A stretch of DNA of 64,000 bases from Prostheceraeus crozeri (taxonomy: Eukaryota; Platyhelminthes; Polycladida; Euryleptidae): NCBI GenBank assembly GCA_907163375.1, contig CAJQUW010010452.1, positions 62,001 to 126,000 on the forward strand, in the 5' to 3' direction. Shown here piece after piece: positions 38,429 to 49,955 of the stretch. A program made the position numbers and the translations under genes. The stretch's first letter is position 1; each line of letters starts with the position of its first letter. A model generated the notes under the pieces. The model was not told where the DNA came from, made no database searches, and worked only from the letters and a program-made list of their open reading frames with translations.

Positions 38429-38818
38429 GTCACAATAGTCGCAATTGAGCAAACCCATTCAAAATCAAACAACGGACGTCTATCGGTACGTACCCAAGTG
38501 CTCAGAACCAAACCACACAAGTTCGATCATAGACGTTCCCAAACACAGTGTACCAAACACATGTACCTATCCAGTAAAACAGATCTCATACAAGTTCCTA
38601 TTGATAACACTGAATTATACATGTACCTATCCGTGTGCCTATCGATAACTAAAGTATACATGTACCTATCCATGTACCTATCCATGTACCTATCCATGTT
38701 CCTATTGATAACACTAAACTTTACATGTACCTATCCATGTACCTATTGATAACACTAAACTTTACATGTACCTATCCATGTACCTATCCGTGGCAAGTAG
38801 GGCACAGTTTTCACTACT
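38429..38818 (-). repeat. Polinton right terminal inverted repeat
   Basis: 390 bp, inverted copy of 14128-14517, ending CAGTTTTCACTACT. It includes the same internal GTACCTATCC repeats. Confidence 0.93.
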
Positions 38819-38824
38819 GACATT
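38819..38824. repeat. Target site duplication, right (GACATT)
   Basis: Matches the six bases before the left terminal repeat exactly. Confidence 0.93.
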
Positions 38825-39111
38825 GTACGGTGCTGTTGAGTTTTGCATTTCGAATATTAGAGATTGTGAGCAAGTCTGATAATATACATGACATGTGTAA
38901 ATCCATTACGTTTTTCTTAAGTGAGCCCAAACTTTTTCGATACCTGTACTTTGTATGTACATACATGTAGGCCGTACATGATATGCCTAAATCAAGTCTT
39001 GATACCTTGAATGACATTGGAACCTGTTTCATTCAATCTAAAACATTCAGTTAAGAACGGGCTCTATTCTACTACAGAAACAATATGACAGTGACCAACT
39101 CACTAATGTAA

Positions 39112-39790
39112 CTAAATACCGTATTGCAGGTCTCTCTTATCCACTACATCGACGTAAAACCGTTGCACATGATTGTAGTGTTGCTCACATGCAATTAGAT
39201 CACTTTTATCTCGCACTGCCCTATCGAATATGGTCTCCTTCACTCGAAGTCTGTGTTCAGTTTGTGTCAGATTACCTGAGCCGTCTAAAATGTCTGTCAT
39301 TTGGCCACTCAAGTCATTTTTACACTGACTCTTCACTGAGGATGAGAGGTATATTTAATAGGGGTCAAGGGAGCCAAATAAGGAGCCATTCTGAAGATGC
39401 ATAATCTGGAGTATTCAGGTTTTGAAGCTGTGAAATTCTCGATAGAAGAATGCGACGGAGCGTTGTCAATCACAACTATCACATTTTTGTAGAGCTCCTC
39501 GTTCTAGCAATAGTCCTTCAAGGGCTCTTGACATGATGTCGTTGTATCGCTCACCTTTTATTGATCCTCTGCAAATATCATAATGTGCCATGCCTCACCT
39601 GCCGATGAGACCTCAACAATGAATGTTTGCGCCTCTGCTGCTGGGCAGAGGTATGCGGCATAGAACACCACGAAGCGATCGTCCTTCACGCCGGCGAGAG
39701 AATAGATTGATATTTGTCTCGTCTTGGAAGAATATCTCCTTTTGCAATGCTGTTTGTTGCATGAGATGTCTAATAAAGTCGGCACACTTT
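39112..39790 (-). pseudogene. IS630/Tc1-like transposase remnant
   Basis: The minus strand across several stops and shifts reads DETNINLFSRRREGRSLRG (first catalytic Asp block, about 39755-39690), then RGSIKGERYNDIMSRALEG, a degraded DNAPSHS-like block near 39460, RMAPYLAPLTPIKY near 39390, and the C-terminal QTILDRAVRDKSDL-like part. The order matches DDE transposases of the IS630/Tc1 superfamily. Many lesions; inactive. Confidence 0.5.
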
Positions 39791-39854
39791 TATCATTGAT
39801 TGTTTCAATGTCATTTTGTTTTTGATAGTAGAATAGAGCTCGTTCTTAAATGAA

Positions 39855-40240
39855 TGTTTTAAATGGAACAGGCTTTAAATTGAACAGCACATTTTTAAAT
39901 AGAATGGAACAGTCTTTAAATTGAATATAACATTTTTAAGTAGAATGGAACAGGCTTTAAATTGAACAGCACATTTTTAAATAGAATGGAACAGGCTTTA
40001 AATTGAACGGCACATTTTTAAATAGAATGGAACAGGCTTTAAATTGAACAGCACATTTTGAAATAGAATGGAACAGGCTTTAAATTGAACAGCACATTTT
40101 TAAATAGAATGGAACAGGCTTTAAATTGAATAGAGCATTTTTAAATTGAATGGAACAGGCTTTAAATTGAATAGAGCATTTTTAAATTGAATGGAACAGG
40201 CTTTAAATAGAACGGAACAACTTTTTATTAGAATGGAAAA
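39855..40240. repeat. 41-bp minisatellite
   Basis: Unit AGAATGGAACAGGCTTTAAA + TTGAACAGCACATTTTTAAA + T, about nine copies in register (starts at 39901, 39942, 39983 and so on), with small changes toward both ends. Confidence 0.85.
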
Positions 40241-41350
40241 AAGTGTGGATAATTACATAAATCAGAAGACTCTACGAATGCCAGTTGGTCGCATTTCGAA
40301 TACCGAAGTTACCTTCCGTAGTCCAAATACGCAACCACTGTGCCACGGACACCATTTATTCAAACATTCAAACACCAAATATTCAAACAAATCTTTGAAT
40401 AAAACTCTGCATGAGCAATAATGTTGTGATATCGATAAATATTTAGTGGAGGGAGGAAGAACTTTGTGATTGCGACTGAAAAATGTCGATGTCATCGTTA
40501 TCTATTTTCATGTTGCTTCAGTGTGATCTATCACATAGTTGTTGTACAATCATTGTTGACTTTAAAGTGCCTGATTAGAATAACTTGTCAAGGGGAATTG
40601 ATCAACATGAATTTATTGATGTGAAGTCGAAGAACTTTTGTCAATTTCGTCATTATCCTCATAATCTGTGCTGAATTCATAGACATTGATGCCTGGAAAC
40701 ACAATTCAGGAGTCTTGCTTCGAAATCATGTGTACTTTCCTTCTTTAGAGTATGTCAATTTCAACACTTGCAGCTCTTAGTCATACCAGAGAAATACTTG
40801 GTCATACCTGGGTAAATCCATTTTATAGAACAACATATTTCAAAAAACGTGTCTTTTGTTTGTTAAATCCTTAGTTCTGAACAAATTTTCATAGTTTCAT
40901 GTATCTCAATGTGAGTGAAGTAATTTCAGTAGTTATATTTTGATTCGTTTGATGTATTGGAACATAACTGACATGCATAGCTTTGTTTGTGTTGATTGGT
41001 GACATGTTGATGTGAAAAACAAACATTTTGGATCATTATCTCTTTTATTCTTGTTCCTGCAATCATTTGATTGTTTGGTAATATAGAAGTATAGAAATCG
41101 ATGACTCAATTTCTTGTTTTTTTTCGAATGAGATCATGTACTTATTGAATGACTTTGATTCAAGTTTATTGATGTATTTGATGGTGTGTTATGGATGTCT
41201 TTTCTCACATACAGCTACCTGAATGTGCGGCATGCCTTGAACAGGTAAAACAGACATTGCGGCCTTGATTTTCAACTAGTCATTAGCTGCGAACTTGGTT
41301 GAAGGGGAACAGAAACGAATGGAAAGTGAAGGTTGTGTTTCATTGGTGTT
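40241..41350. other. No gene recognised
   Basis: AT-rich non-coding sequence. I see no repeat or coding signal. Confidence 0.35.
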
Positions 41351-42050
41351 GGTCCGGCAGCCAGATCGAGTTTCTGCAGGGAACGAGGCAGAAAATGAAA
41401 CTTTCACAGAATGATGTACACCCTATGCCTACTACGAATCGTCTGCCGAGTTCTAGTGATTTCCTCTTCTTGTTAGACAGGATGAACGAAAAGCACTTGT
41501 TCGCAGATTGAAAGTTTTGGTTAAAATGAAATTTTCTTTGTTTTCTCTGATTAAACGGAAAGTACTAACCTCATAGTCATAATTTTTGACATTCAATGTC
41601 TTCAAGTCATTTCCTACTATGTCCATGTGCCATTATTATGCTTCTGATCGGCAATGTGTGTGAGAATGTGGCTGAATGTGGATGAAATTGTTCAAAATGT
41701 CTGTGTTTGCTGACATTAAGAGGCTCGCCAAATCGAAATGTGTTTAGCTTTAGAGACAGGGGTACAGGAACATGAAATGAAATGATCTGGACATTTCATT
41801 CCAAAACTTATGACTCTGAGCTTAGTACTTTCCGTTTAATCAGAGAAAACAAAGAAAATTTCATTTTAACCAAAAACTTTCAATCTGCGTCCCCTTGGAT
41901 TTACATTTGTTTTTCTTTGATCCTGTCTGACAAGAAGAGGAACTCACTAGAACTCGGCAGACGCGCGAATTCGTAGTAGGTGAACATCATTCTGTGAAAG
42001 TCTCATTTTCGGCCTCGTTCCCTGCAGAAACTCGTTCTGGCTGCCGGACT
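41351..42050. mobile_element. Foldback / long-TIR non-autonomous element
   Basis: Arms of about 240 bp, 41351-41590 and 41805-42050, are inverted copies. The ends are TCCGGCAGCCAGA and its complement TCTGGCTGCCGGA-like, and the inner part includes AATCAGAGAAAACAAAGAAA. The spacer of about 215 bp is unique. It has no coding capacity. Target duplications were not evident. Confidence 0.65.
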
Positions 42051-42689
42051 ATGTTGCCTCCCCACCATCAAAGTTGACTACATGTTGACAGATTTACGGA
42101 CATGCAAACATGTTGCAACTCGTATTTGCAAACATGTTCCAGTATGCAAGCGACCATCATCAGTGACAACGATCAATGAAAAATGATGAAATCTATACAA
42201 GATTTGATGACATGAAAAATCATTACGGGAAAAGTGGTTGTGATTGGCTGCGGTTAATCATGAGACAGTGTGAATGATGAAAAGACTTGATGTGCAATGA
42301 TTCAGCAATTTTTGTGTATGGAGCGCGAATGAGAATTATAAAATTATCTTTATCTGGGACATGAACATGAGGCGATATTTCAGATGGGGATCGACATGTT
42401 CGTTTATCCTCGTAGACGTATGTCTGTGACCGGTTGAAATCGGTTAAATAAGGATTCCCGGTAATCATTTAGTTAAGGTTTATCAACAACTGCGGAACGT
42501 GTCAATTTTGATTTCATTGCATGAATGCATTACCTGCTTCACTTTTAAATGATAATTCAATTGATGCTGTTGTGGTTGCTGCCTACGACTATTCAAAGGA
42601 CTTTGATGTCGTAGCCGATTTCAACCGGTTAACCGAAAAGCTGAACCCGTTGACCGGTTATCGGTTAACCGATCCCACCCCTGCTAATA
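42051..42689. other. No gene; palindromic GGTTAACC-rich stretch
   Basis: Near 42420-42450 and 42617-42675 there are several copies of the (A)CCGGTTAACC / CGGTTAACCG motif in both orientations. This is a feature of some hAT-like transposon ends, but no full element could be drawn. Confidence 0.3.
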
Positions 42690-43740
42690 GATGTATGGCG
42701 ACGGATTTCACCGACGTAGCATTGACTGCAATGCTCACAAGGATATTTATACACTACGGAGGATAGCTCACTAAAAGGAATTTTAGTTTTATTGCTTATC
42801 TTACTTTGTGTTTTGTAGTTGCTCAAGGCAATTCTTAAAATACTATTTTCTAATGCACTATTTTTGTGGCGAATATTGCTTTTTGTTTGAGAGAGAAAAG
42901 ATGAAACATAGGCGAGTTTCCAAAATATTTCAGCTTTTTTGCTAGATTCTATGTTTGTTTTAGGACGATCACATCGCTCAATGACTTTATCTGTTCTATC
43001 AGGATGATATCAGTTTTGGATAGAAATATTCCTAACTTAAGTTTTATAATCGCGGTCGGCAGGGCGGCTGCTTAGTTTTTGAGATCTATTGTACAAGGTT
43101 TTAATCACGTTGGTCCTATAAGAATCAGGAGTGTAGTAGTCGCTATGAGTAAACAATAAAGTATCATTTTCTTACATTATCCAGTTGGTGTCAAATTTGC
43201 CATTTTTTATGAAAATATTTATATCTAGAAATCAATTGAGTTGTTTATGGGTTCTTCTGTACTAAATTGAAGTGATGAATTAACAGCATTAAGCTGGTCT
43301 AAAACTGTGAGGGCTTCGACTCGAGACCGAAAGACGACTAAGATATTATCAGCGTACCTAATGTAAAATGCCGGCATTTGCATTTCACTTTCTATAATAT
43401 TTAGCGAGAATTCAGCCATAAGAGATGCAAGGGAGGATCCCATATTCATTCCTTCTTTTTGAAGGTAAATTCAGGAATGAAAAATTAGTGCAAGTGAGTT
43501 GCAAAACAGTACGTAAAGTATTATCATTAATAGGAAGTCTATCAAAATCTACTAACTTAATTATATGGTCAATAGTGTCATTGACTGGAATATTTGTGAA
43601 AAGTTGAACATCGTCGAAACTGACTAAGTAAGGGTTTTCATGCGGAAAATCTTTTCATGAGCTTCAAAGCTATCCTTAGTTGAAAATGACTTTGGCAAGA
43701 AGCCAGTCGCAAATGTTTTTGCAGAAACAGTCAGTCATTG
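42690..43740 (-). pseudogene. Penelope-like element: RT then GIY-YIG endonuclease
   Basis: The minus strand reads, in order, VQLFTNIPVNDTIDHIIKLV (43620-43540), a GMNMGSSLASLMAEFSLNII block and FYIRYADNILVVF (catalytic RYxDD-like box, here YADN), then SLQFSTEEPINNSIDF. Further on it reads SSVVYKYPCEHCSQCYVGE, the start of the GIY-YIG endonuclease, near 42765-42700. This RT plus EN order and the sequence are typical of Penelope-like elements. The second Asp of the box is Asn and several stops are present; it is inactive. Confidence 0.7.
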
Positions 43741-43789
43741 ACAAGATTAGTAAAAGAAACTTATTCTTCATTGTATACTCATAGCGACT

Positions 43790-44060
43790 CCTACATACTC
43801 CTACAAAAATAGTGCATTAGAAAATAGTATTTTAAGAATTGCCTTGATCAATTACAAAACACAAAGTAAGATAAGCAATAAAGCTAAAATTCCTTCTATT
43901 GAGTTATCCTCCGTGGTGTATAAGTATACTTGTGAGCGTTGCAGTCAATGCTACGTCGGTGAAACCCGTCGCCACATATCTCTACTAGGATAGACGAGCA
44001 TGTGAAAGGTCAACCCCCATCTCATCCTCAAATGCAATCATCGCAATGTTGATTGTGGTA
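43790..44060 (+). pseudogene. Inverted partial Penelope-like copy (GIY-YIG end)
   Basis: The plus strand encodes SSVVYKYTCERCSQCYVGET (about 43913-43972), the same endonuclease start as on the minus strand near 42765-42700. The preceding 43796-43922 is the inverted copy of 42745-42872. Stops and a shift follow. Together with 42690-43740 it makes a head-to-head arrangement. Confidence 0.65.
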
Positions 44061-44722
44061 ATAAAAATGTGCATCGTCTTCAAAATGAGACCTTATTTGT
44101 CAATTTCTGTTGGATAATTAGAACGTAATGCTACTTTCATTATCATTATGCTGATTTCAGTTAATCAGAATTTTAGTCAGATTTTCATGGAGATCTTCGA
44201 AATTTTGTTAGAAATGACTATAATGAGGTCATTATAGCCATATTCAATCACATTGACATAATGGTCTAGGAGATTCTCGGACATTGGTCAAGAACTCCTC
44301 TTGAAAGATTGAACGAAAACTATCGATAGAATGATGCACAACAACATCCTCATCTGAAAACTCGATTTTCATGACTTCTCATTCGGTCAGTCAAAGTGGC
44401 ACCTATCACACAAGTTTAAATCTGGTGATGGCGGATGGCATCTTTGTCTTGCGGAAAGTGGTCAAACGGGACAGAGGTTCATTGTCATATGGAGTTCAGA
44501 AGTCATTGAAAACATTAGCACGTGTTCCGCCAAACAAAATTCGTGTTTGGGTGCAAAGCTTGATCAAACATTTGATGCAGTTTCTAAAATGACCGTCTGT
44601 AATGCCTCGTTGCACGCACGTTGACATATCTATGATAATTAGCGATAATCACGTGACATGTCAATCAGAGAGACTCAAAATTTTGTCAGATAGTTGCTAG
44701 GACTCTACTTTACTACGACACA
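44061..44722. other. No gene recognised
   Basis: No convincing coding or repeat signal. An ORF at 44371-44592 has no recognisable features. Confidence 0.3.
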
Positions 44723-45661
44723 TAGAATTTTATACCATAGATAAGTTATTTCATCTTCTCTCATGAAAGTCTCAATAATTTTTAGTCACACCTCATAGAA
44801 TCTTCGAAGTTCTGCCCTGAGAAGTGAGTCTATAAAAAATTGAGTTCATGCATAGCCTAGTTAGTTCAATCAAACAATCATATTGGTAAAAACAGTGCTA
44901 GATGTCGCCTCAGTCATCGATTGTTTCATTGGCGTGTAGTTAAGGTGTTTGCTGCATCAGCTTACCTATTTGCATTTAAACATAAGGTGGCGGTTGGCGT
45001 TGAGCAACACACAATGATTGACACACTCTGAATTAGGCATTGTCGGTTAATTCAAAAGGAAATAAAAGTAGAATGAGTGACTAACGACTTTTAATTTTGT
45101 TGTTACATTCATAATTGTTCTTTAATTGAAGGCATTGTCTTTTCTTCCCACTAGGAAGTGAAATCAAAGTTTAATTCATGTATTTGTGACTCAATTAAAT
45201 TTAGAGAAGGCAGAAGTTCTACTCTCCAAAGTCTTAGCAAGTAGTGCGCTTTAATTGCTACCATGATTGGAAGACACGGTAATCATGTAATGTCGGGAAC
45301 ATATTACTCAACTCTCAATGTGACTAATTCGGTCAGATATTGGACACAATTTGGTTTACAGTGTTTAAATCACATTGTGGGAATTTGTGACGGAATATGT
45401 GACAGATTACCTGAAGCGATGTGACAAGTCTGTTACAGATGTATGACACGCAACTGACTTACCTGTGACAATGCCTGACGCGATCTGACAAATCTACCAC
45501 ATCTACATGTGTGTAATCGTTGCATGAAGAATCATTGAGTTTACTCTTTCCAATAATACCTTGGCAGTGCCTATAAATGGTATTTATCTTGTTCACCATT
45601 GACTTGGCCATCAGTTGCTGGATAAATGTGGAGACTGAATGAGCAGCACCACTATCAGAAC
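44723..45661. repeat. 939-bp flank repeat, left copy
   Basis: Appears identical to 50003-50941 (offset 5,280), starting TAGAATTTTATACC and ending ACTATCAGAAC. It directly abuts the left LTR. Confidence 0.9.
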
Positions 45662-45964
45662 TGTCGAAAGTGAAAGCACCAGCCTGTGTCCACAGATAAC
45701 TTTATTGACCTTTCACACATGCGCACTCAGATTTATATACAGGAACATTATTCAGTTTTCACATGACAGAACAAGACATTAGCACAAATAGAACAGAGGA
45801 AACACCAACAATGATTTCGATAACATATCATGTTTACCATATCAAGCATATTACTGATAAAGTGAAAATTAGTAGGAACACAAAGCAGCAACGATAAATT
45901 TATCAAAAGAAGAAAATGTCATAGCGAATGTCAAAATGTCAAAACTAGCAGCAATCAGATAACA
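45662..45964 (-). repeat. LTR, 3' copy of a Ty3/gypsy-like element
   Basis: 303 bp; on the plus strand it starts TGTCGAAAGTG and ends CAGATAACA (TG..CA). Just beyond it, on the element strand, lies a G-rich run (CCTCGGGGGCG) that can serve as the polypurine primer. Identical to 49653-49955 as far as I can read. Confidence 0.8.
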
Positions 45965-45978
45965 CGCCCCCGAGGTTA

Positions 45979-48900
45979 TCAAACCTCCACATCATAATCG
46001 TTCCACCAAACTGGCCTATTCCTGACACGGGAACTCCTCCGGACCTCTACCTCTTCCACACTCTCGCAATCAGAATTTTCTTCAGAAGAGGATTCTGACC
46101 CAGTTACCTTAGGGCCATGATCGATCTCAGACGTGCTGATACCTTCACGTGATCGCGGCATAAGTCGAATGTGATTCACGTGTCGCGATATTCCGTCTTC
46201 ATCTAAAACGACAGAGACACTGGAGTTAACCTGGGTAACTGTGTGGGGGCCTGTCCATCTCAAATCACATTTCCCAGATGCAGGCCTGAGATATACTTTG
46301 TCGCCTACAATGAAGGGATTCCTCTCTTTCTGTTCATACAGATCATCGTCTTCACTGCTTAAGTTCGTCCGATCAATAAGCACGCGACTTGAAGTTAAAT
46401 GGGGTTTTCTAGAGCTCATTCCGAAAATCATCTCATGAGGCGCAAGTCCTTTACATCCCTTCGTATTATTATGCCAAAACACTATCTCCTCCACAGTCTT
46501 GCCACTTCTCTTCACGGACCTTTTGATCGTCCTGTGCATGCGCTCAATTACGCCATTGCCTTGTGCACGATATGCACATGCCAATTGCTGTTGTACGTCC
46601 CACTGACTTAGGAGGCTCATATACTCTCTACTGCGGAACACACTACCATTGTCTGACAAAATAATTCTCGGAGGCCCGAACATTGAAAATACCCGCCGCA
46701 ATCCGCTCACAACCATGCTGCCACTTTCATCCCGTAATTCCAGCCATACTGTGTAACCCGAAAAAATGTCGATGATCGTCAAGTATACGCGGCCTCTAAC
46801 GTGCGTCAGATCGATTGCGAGTTTATCCCAAATACCTCCTGAAGTTATTTTCCCGTGGTCACAGCGAAATGAGAGCGATGGGTCTATTGTAGCACATTCC
46901 TGGCAAGTAGATACAACCTCCTGTACTAGTCGTCGATTAACTTTCTCCCCAAACTTCTGATGAGCCAACTCCAGCGTCTTATCCACACCGAAGTGACAAG
47001 TGTCATGTAGTTCCTTAATCTCCTGCGTTGTGGCGTAGCTAATTAACTTAGCAGGTTCATTTGTTTTTCTCGTCAGCCATCTTGTTGGTACCCTGGTCAG
47101 TTGGTCGGCCTTGTTGTCACCAGACTTAACCAAATCTACCTGAATTTGGAGAGACCCTTCCTCAACGATTGTACTCAGAATGTCCAGTCGTCTTCTGATG
47201 ATTACCTCACTTAGCGCCCGCGTTTTGATGTTGTGAGTTTTCTTTAGAATTGCTCGCAACCAACCTGCAACGGTTGCCGAATCAGTCTTAATTGTTAGCC
47301 GTCTTGGTCCCCATTTCAAAGCTATGTTAATCCCTCGGATTACAGCATCTAATTCCGCGCAGTTGATATGTCTCGAGTCATTCTTAGGACGCATCCAGGC
47401 AGCATCTTCTATAATGTACCCGTTCACCTCCAAAGAAACACCGACAGCAAGATTGCTAGCGTCCGCCGATATTGTAAGAGGAGCTTTTTCATCAACCAGC
47501 CATCTACCTTGCGCCGGATCGTTCTGCCTTAATCTCGCATCGATCTCTTCAAGTATGCTGCCAAGCTCAGGAGAAATACGATCGTCCCATCCGATTTCTT
47601 CCGCAGCAGTGAGCCGTTGGACGTAACCACAGGCCACACGCAACCAGCTTGCTACAGGGTAGTGCCCACACCAAGCTCCAACTAGTTTATGCACTTCACG
47701 CCTTGTTGGTTTTGCAGGGATTGTTGGTAGCTCACCATCGCGACTCCAGCGCAGCTGATCGTCGATCCTCAGGCCAAGTATTCTCAAACCTTGGTCCCCT
47801 AATATTTCAGGTTGCTTAGCTACAAGCCCATGTCTCTTGAAATGCTCCATGACCTCTTCCACCTTCACCCGCGATTGATCGATGTAGATGTCGTCGATGT
47901 AACCGCTCACGGACCCTTTCAGCCTCACATCTGCGTCTATCACAGTCTGTACTATCTTGGTCATAATCTTCGGTGCTGAGACTAATCCAAACCCCAAACG
48001 AGTAAGTAGATAGTCCTGGCCATTCCATCGAACCGCCTGGTATTTCCATAGGTCAGGATCGACGTGCACTTGGAGATATGCCCGTTTTAGATCCATGATT
48101 GCGCATTTTGGACCCAATTGTCTCCATTTGCGCAGAACCTCCGCACATATAGGGGTGGCGCCACCTGGATGTGACTGTATGCCTTTGTTCAGCAACCGAT
48201 AGTCCAAGACTGGCCTAACCTTCACATTGGTGCCCTTCGTTTGCCGTACCGCTATCAAGGGTAAATAGTGCTCTATGCTGCCATGCTTCGTACCATCATA
48301 CCGTACCAGGATGCCGTCATCTACCCAGCTCTGCAACTCCTCATCAAAGGACTCCCGATCTCTGCTTGATACCAGCTCATGCGTGCAACTTGAATTTGGA
48401 ATTGAATTTCCATTCCAGAGCCAACGTATGACCCAATTGCCATCCTGCAGAGACCCCAAAAAATCCTCATCCTCAATTACCAACTTTGATGGCTCCTTAA
48501 CCACTGTACTACTCGCCATCATACCATCAATGCCCTGTCCAAAGCTGACTTTGACCTCTCTACCTATCCTGCGAACTACGAGACCGTGATCCTGTATCAC
48601 ATCGAGACCCAAGACAATATCCACTCCTGCAGGTAGGTATGGGACTACGTGAACCTTTACTGGACCCAATTCTACACCGTCCGCCTGAATGGAACTTAAA
48701 TTAACGGACCCCTTAGTCAACAGAATACCTCTATCCATAGTATCCAATCTCAGAGTTTCCCGCCCCCTAGGTCTGCCCAAAGCCAATTTCTTACCAATAA
48801 GTGTCACACTGCAACCACTGTCAATAAGAGCAATAGCAGATCGCCCTTCCACATCCACGTTCCGGATCAATGCGACGATGCGGGTACAGCCTGATCCGGC

Positions 48901-49182
48901 AATGTTGAACCCGCTGATTCGTTTCCCTGAAGCTTCACTCTGCAGTCGCGTTGAAAGTGACCCCGCAAGCCACACCGGAAGCACACCACTGGACAGTCTC
49001 GTAGAAGATGACCTTGGCGCCGACATCCGTAGCACCTTACTGACGACTGTGGACGTGATGTTGAAGAGTTTGGCGTAGATTTCATCTCCGTCGCCGCAGC
49101 TGACAGGACCTCTGCTCCTTCTTGCCCAACTTGTAGAGACTTTGCACACGAAATAACATCTCGTAGCACCATTTTCTCTCAT
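45979..49182 (-). CDS. Pol polyprotein (PR-RT-RH-IN), Ty3/gypsy-like
   Basis: An open frame of 1,067 residues. In order: aspartic protease with ALIDSGCSVTLIG (residues ~115-130); reverse transcriptase with PVLDYRLLNKG, CAIMDLKRAYLQV and the catalytic YIDDIYID (~430); RNase H with ISADASNLAVGVSLE, NCAELDAVIRGI and IKTDSATVAGWL; integrase zinc finger (H..H..CQEC), then LAIDLTHV, ILSDNGSVFR and NGVIERMHR (DDE), and a C-terminal basic/acidic tail. The order RT-RH-IN indicates Ty3/gypsy (Metaviridae) rather than copia. All catalytic residues appear present. The first ~100 residues overlap gag in another frame, so the true pol start is by frameshift from gag, not at the first Met. Confidence 0.85.
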   Translation of the reverse strand: MRENGATRCYFVCKVSTSWARRSRGPVSCGDGDEIYAKLFNITSTVVSKVLRMSAPRSSSTRLSSGVLPVWLAGSLSTRLQSEASGKRISGFNIAGSGCTRIVALIRNVDVEGRSAIALIDSGCSVTLIGKKLALGRPRGRETLRLDTMDRGILLTKGSVNLSSIQADGVELGPVKVHVVPYLPAGVDIVLGLDVIQDHGLVVRRIGREVKVSFGQGIDGMMASSTVVKEPSKLVIEDEDFLGSLQDGNWVIRWLWNGNSIPNSSCTHELVSSRDRESFDEELQSWVDDGILVRYDGTKHGSIEHYLPLIAVRQTKGTNVKVRPVLDYRLLNKGIQSHPGGATPICAEVLRKWRQLGPKCAIMDLKRAYLQVHVDPDLWKYQAVRWNGQDYLLTRLGFGLVSAPKIMTKIVQTVIDADVRLKGSVSGYIDDIYIDQSRVKVEEVMEHFKRHGLVAKQPEILGDQGLRILGLRIDDQLRWSRDGELPTIPAKPTRREVHKLVGAWCGHYPVASWLRVACGYVQRLTAAEEIGWDDRISPELGSILEEIDARLRQNDPAQGRWLVDEKAPLTISADASNLAVGVSLEVNGYIIEDAAWMRPKNDSRHINCAELDAVIRGINIALKWGPRRLTIKTDSATVAGWLRAILKKTHNIKTRALSEVIIRRRLDILSTIVEEGSLQIQVDLVKSGDNKADQLTRVPTRWLTRKTNEPAKLISYATTQEIKELHDTCHFGVDKTLELAHQKFGEKVNRRLVQEVVSTCQECATIDPSLSFRCDHGKITSGGIWDKLAIDLTHVRGRVYLTIIDIFSGYTVWLELRDESGSMVVSGLRRVFSMFGPPRIILSDNGSVFRSREYMSLLSQWDVQQQLACAYRAQGNGVIERMHRTIKRSVKRSGKTVEEIVFWHNNTKGCKGLAPHEMIFGMSSRKPHLTSSRVLIDRTNLSSEDDDLYEQKERNPFIVGDKVYLRPASGKCDLRWTGPHTVTQVNSSVSVVLDEDGISRHVNHIRLMPRSREGISTSEIDHGPKVTGSESSSEENSDCESVEEVEVRRSSRVRNRPVWWNDYDVEV

Positions 49183-49635
49183 GCAATAGCGTCACCTGTT
49201 CAGCAATATTACTTGGCAACGCATCAATCAGCGTGATGGCAACTAGTGGATCAGGCGGATCAACTTCCAACACAATCTTCAACAATCCACAGATCTCGTC
49301 GCGATGACATCGACAAGATCTCCTGGGAACAAGCGAATGCTCTTGATCTTTCTCCACGCTGCTGATTTGCTCAAGCCATATACACGACGCAAAGCTGATT
49401 TGACCTCATCTAGATTCGCTTTTTGAGTATCCGACAATTGCTTCCACGTTGTGTAAGCGCGTCCCTCCAAGAATACAGGCATCAAGCGAGCCATCTCTGC
49501 GTCCCGATCTCCACTGGAGGACCACTTGCTAGTCACGTCCAAAGCGACAATAAATCTATCCAACCACAACTCCAGATCGTCAGTGCCATCACCTTTGAAG
49601 CAACGAACAGCGTCAACCAGTTTCAATGTTGTCAT
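48867..49635 (-). pseudogene. Gag with two CCHC zinc knuckles, split over frames
   Basis: The N-terminal part (49635 to about 49320, 118-residue frame) reads MTTLKLVDAVRCFKGDGTDD, then LELWLDRFIVALDV and RAYTTWKQLSDTQK, a gag capsid-like region. A second frame (about 49357-49082) has DPPDPLVAITLIDALPSNIA. A third (49172-48867) has two knuckles, CYGCRRQGHLLRDC and CFRCGLRGHFQRDC. One shift before pol is normal for these elements. Two shifts inside gag suggest damage. Confidence 0.65.
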
Positions 49636-49652
49636 CTTGAGCCGTGATAGCT

Positions 49653-49955
49653 TGTCGAAAGTGAAAGCACCAGCCTGTGTCCACAGATAACTTTATTGAC
49701 CTTTCACACATGCGCACTCAGATTTATATACAGGAACATTATTCAGTTTTCACATGACAGAACAAGACATTAGCACAAATAGAACAGAGGAAACACCAAC
49801 AATGATTTCGATAACATATCATGTTTACCATATCAAGCATATTACTGATAAAGTGAAAATTAGTAGGAACACAAAGCAGCAACGATAAATTTATCAAAAG
49901 AAGAAAATGTCATAGCGAATGTCAAAATGTCAAAACTAGCAGCAATCAGATAACA
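49653..49955 (-). repeat. LTR, 5' copy
   Basis: Matches 45662-45964. On the minus strand the gag leader follows it. The expected host flank is replaced by a 47-bp pol-end fragment (49956-50002). Confidence 0.8.

Larger units (their letters stand above)
14128..38818. mobile_element. Polinton/Maverick virus-like element, complete ends
   Basis: A 24,691-bp element whose ends are 390-bp inverted repeats starting AGTAGTGAAAACTG. It is flanked by identical 6-bp direct repeats GACATT, the target-duplication length typical of Polintons. It encodes the diagnostic set: protein-primed DNA polymerase, retroviral-type integrase, adenovirus-type protease, FtsK/HerA-type packaging ATPase, a major capsid protein and a penton-like minor capsid protein. 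Genes in the left part and centre run mainly rightward and the right half runs leftward; the two blocks converge at about 28922-29071. The polymerase lacks a catalytic Asp and the penton gene is frameshifted, so this copy is probably not autonomous now. Confidence 0.95.

Noticed and set aside
39855-40240. CRISPR-like array
   Set aside because: Units are contiguous 41-bp tandem copies with no unique spacers; eukaryotic minisatellite.
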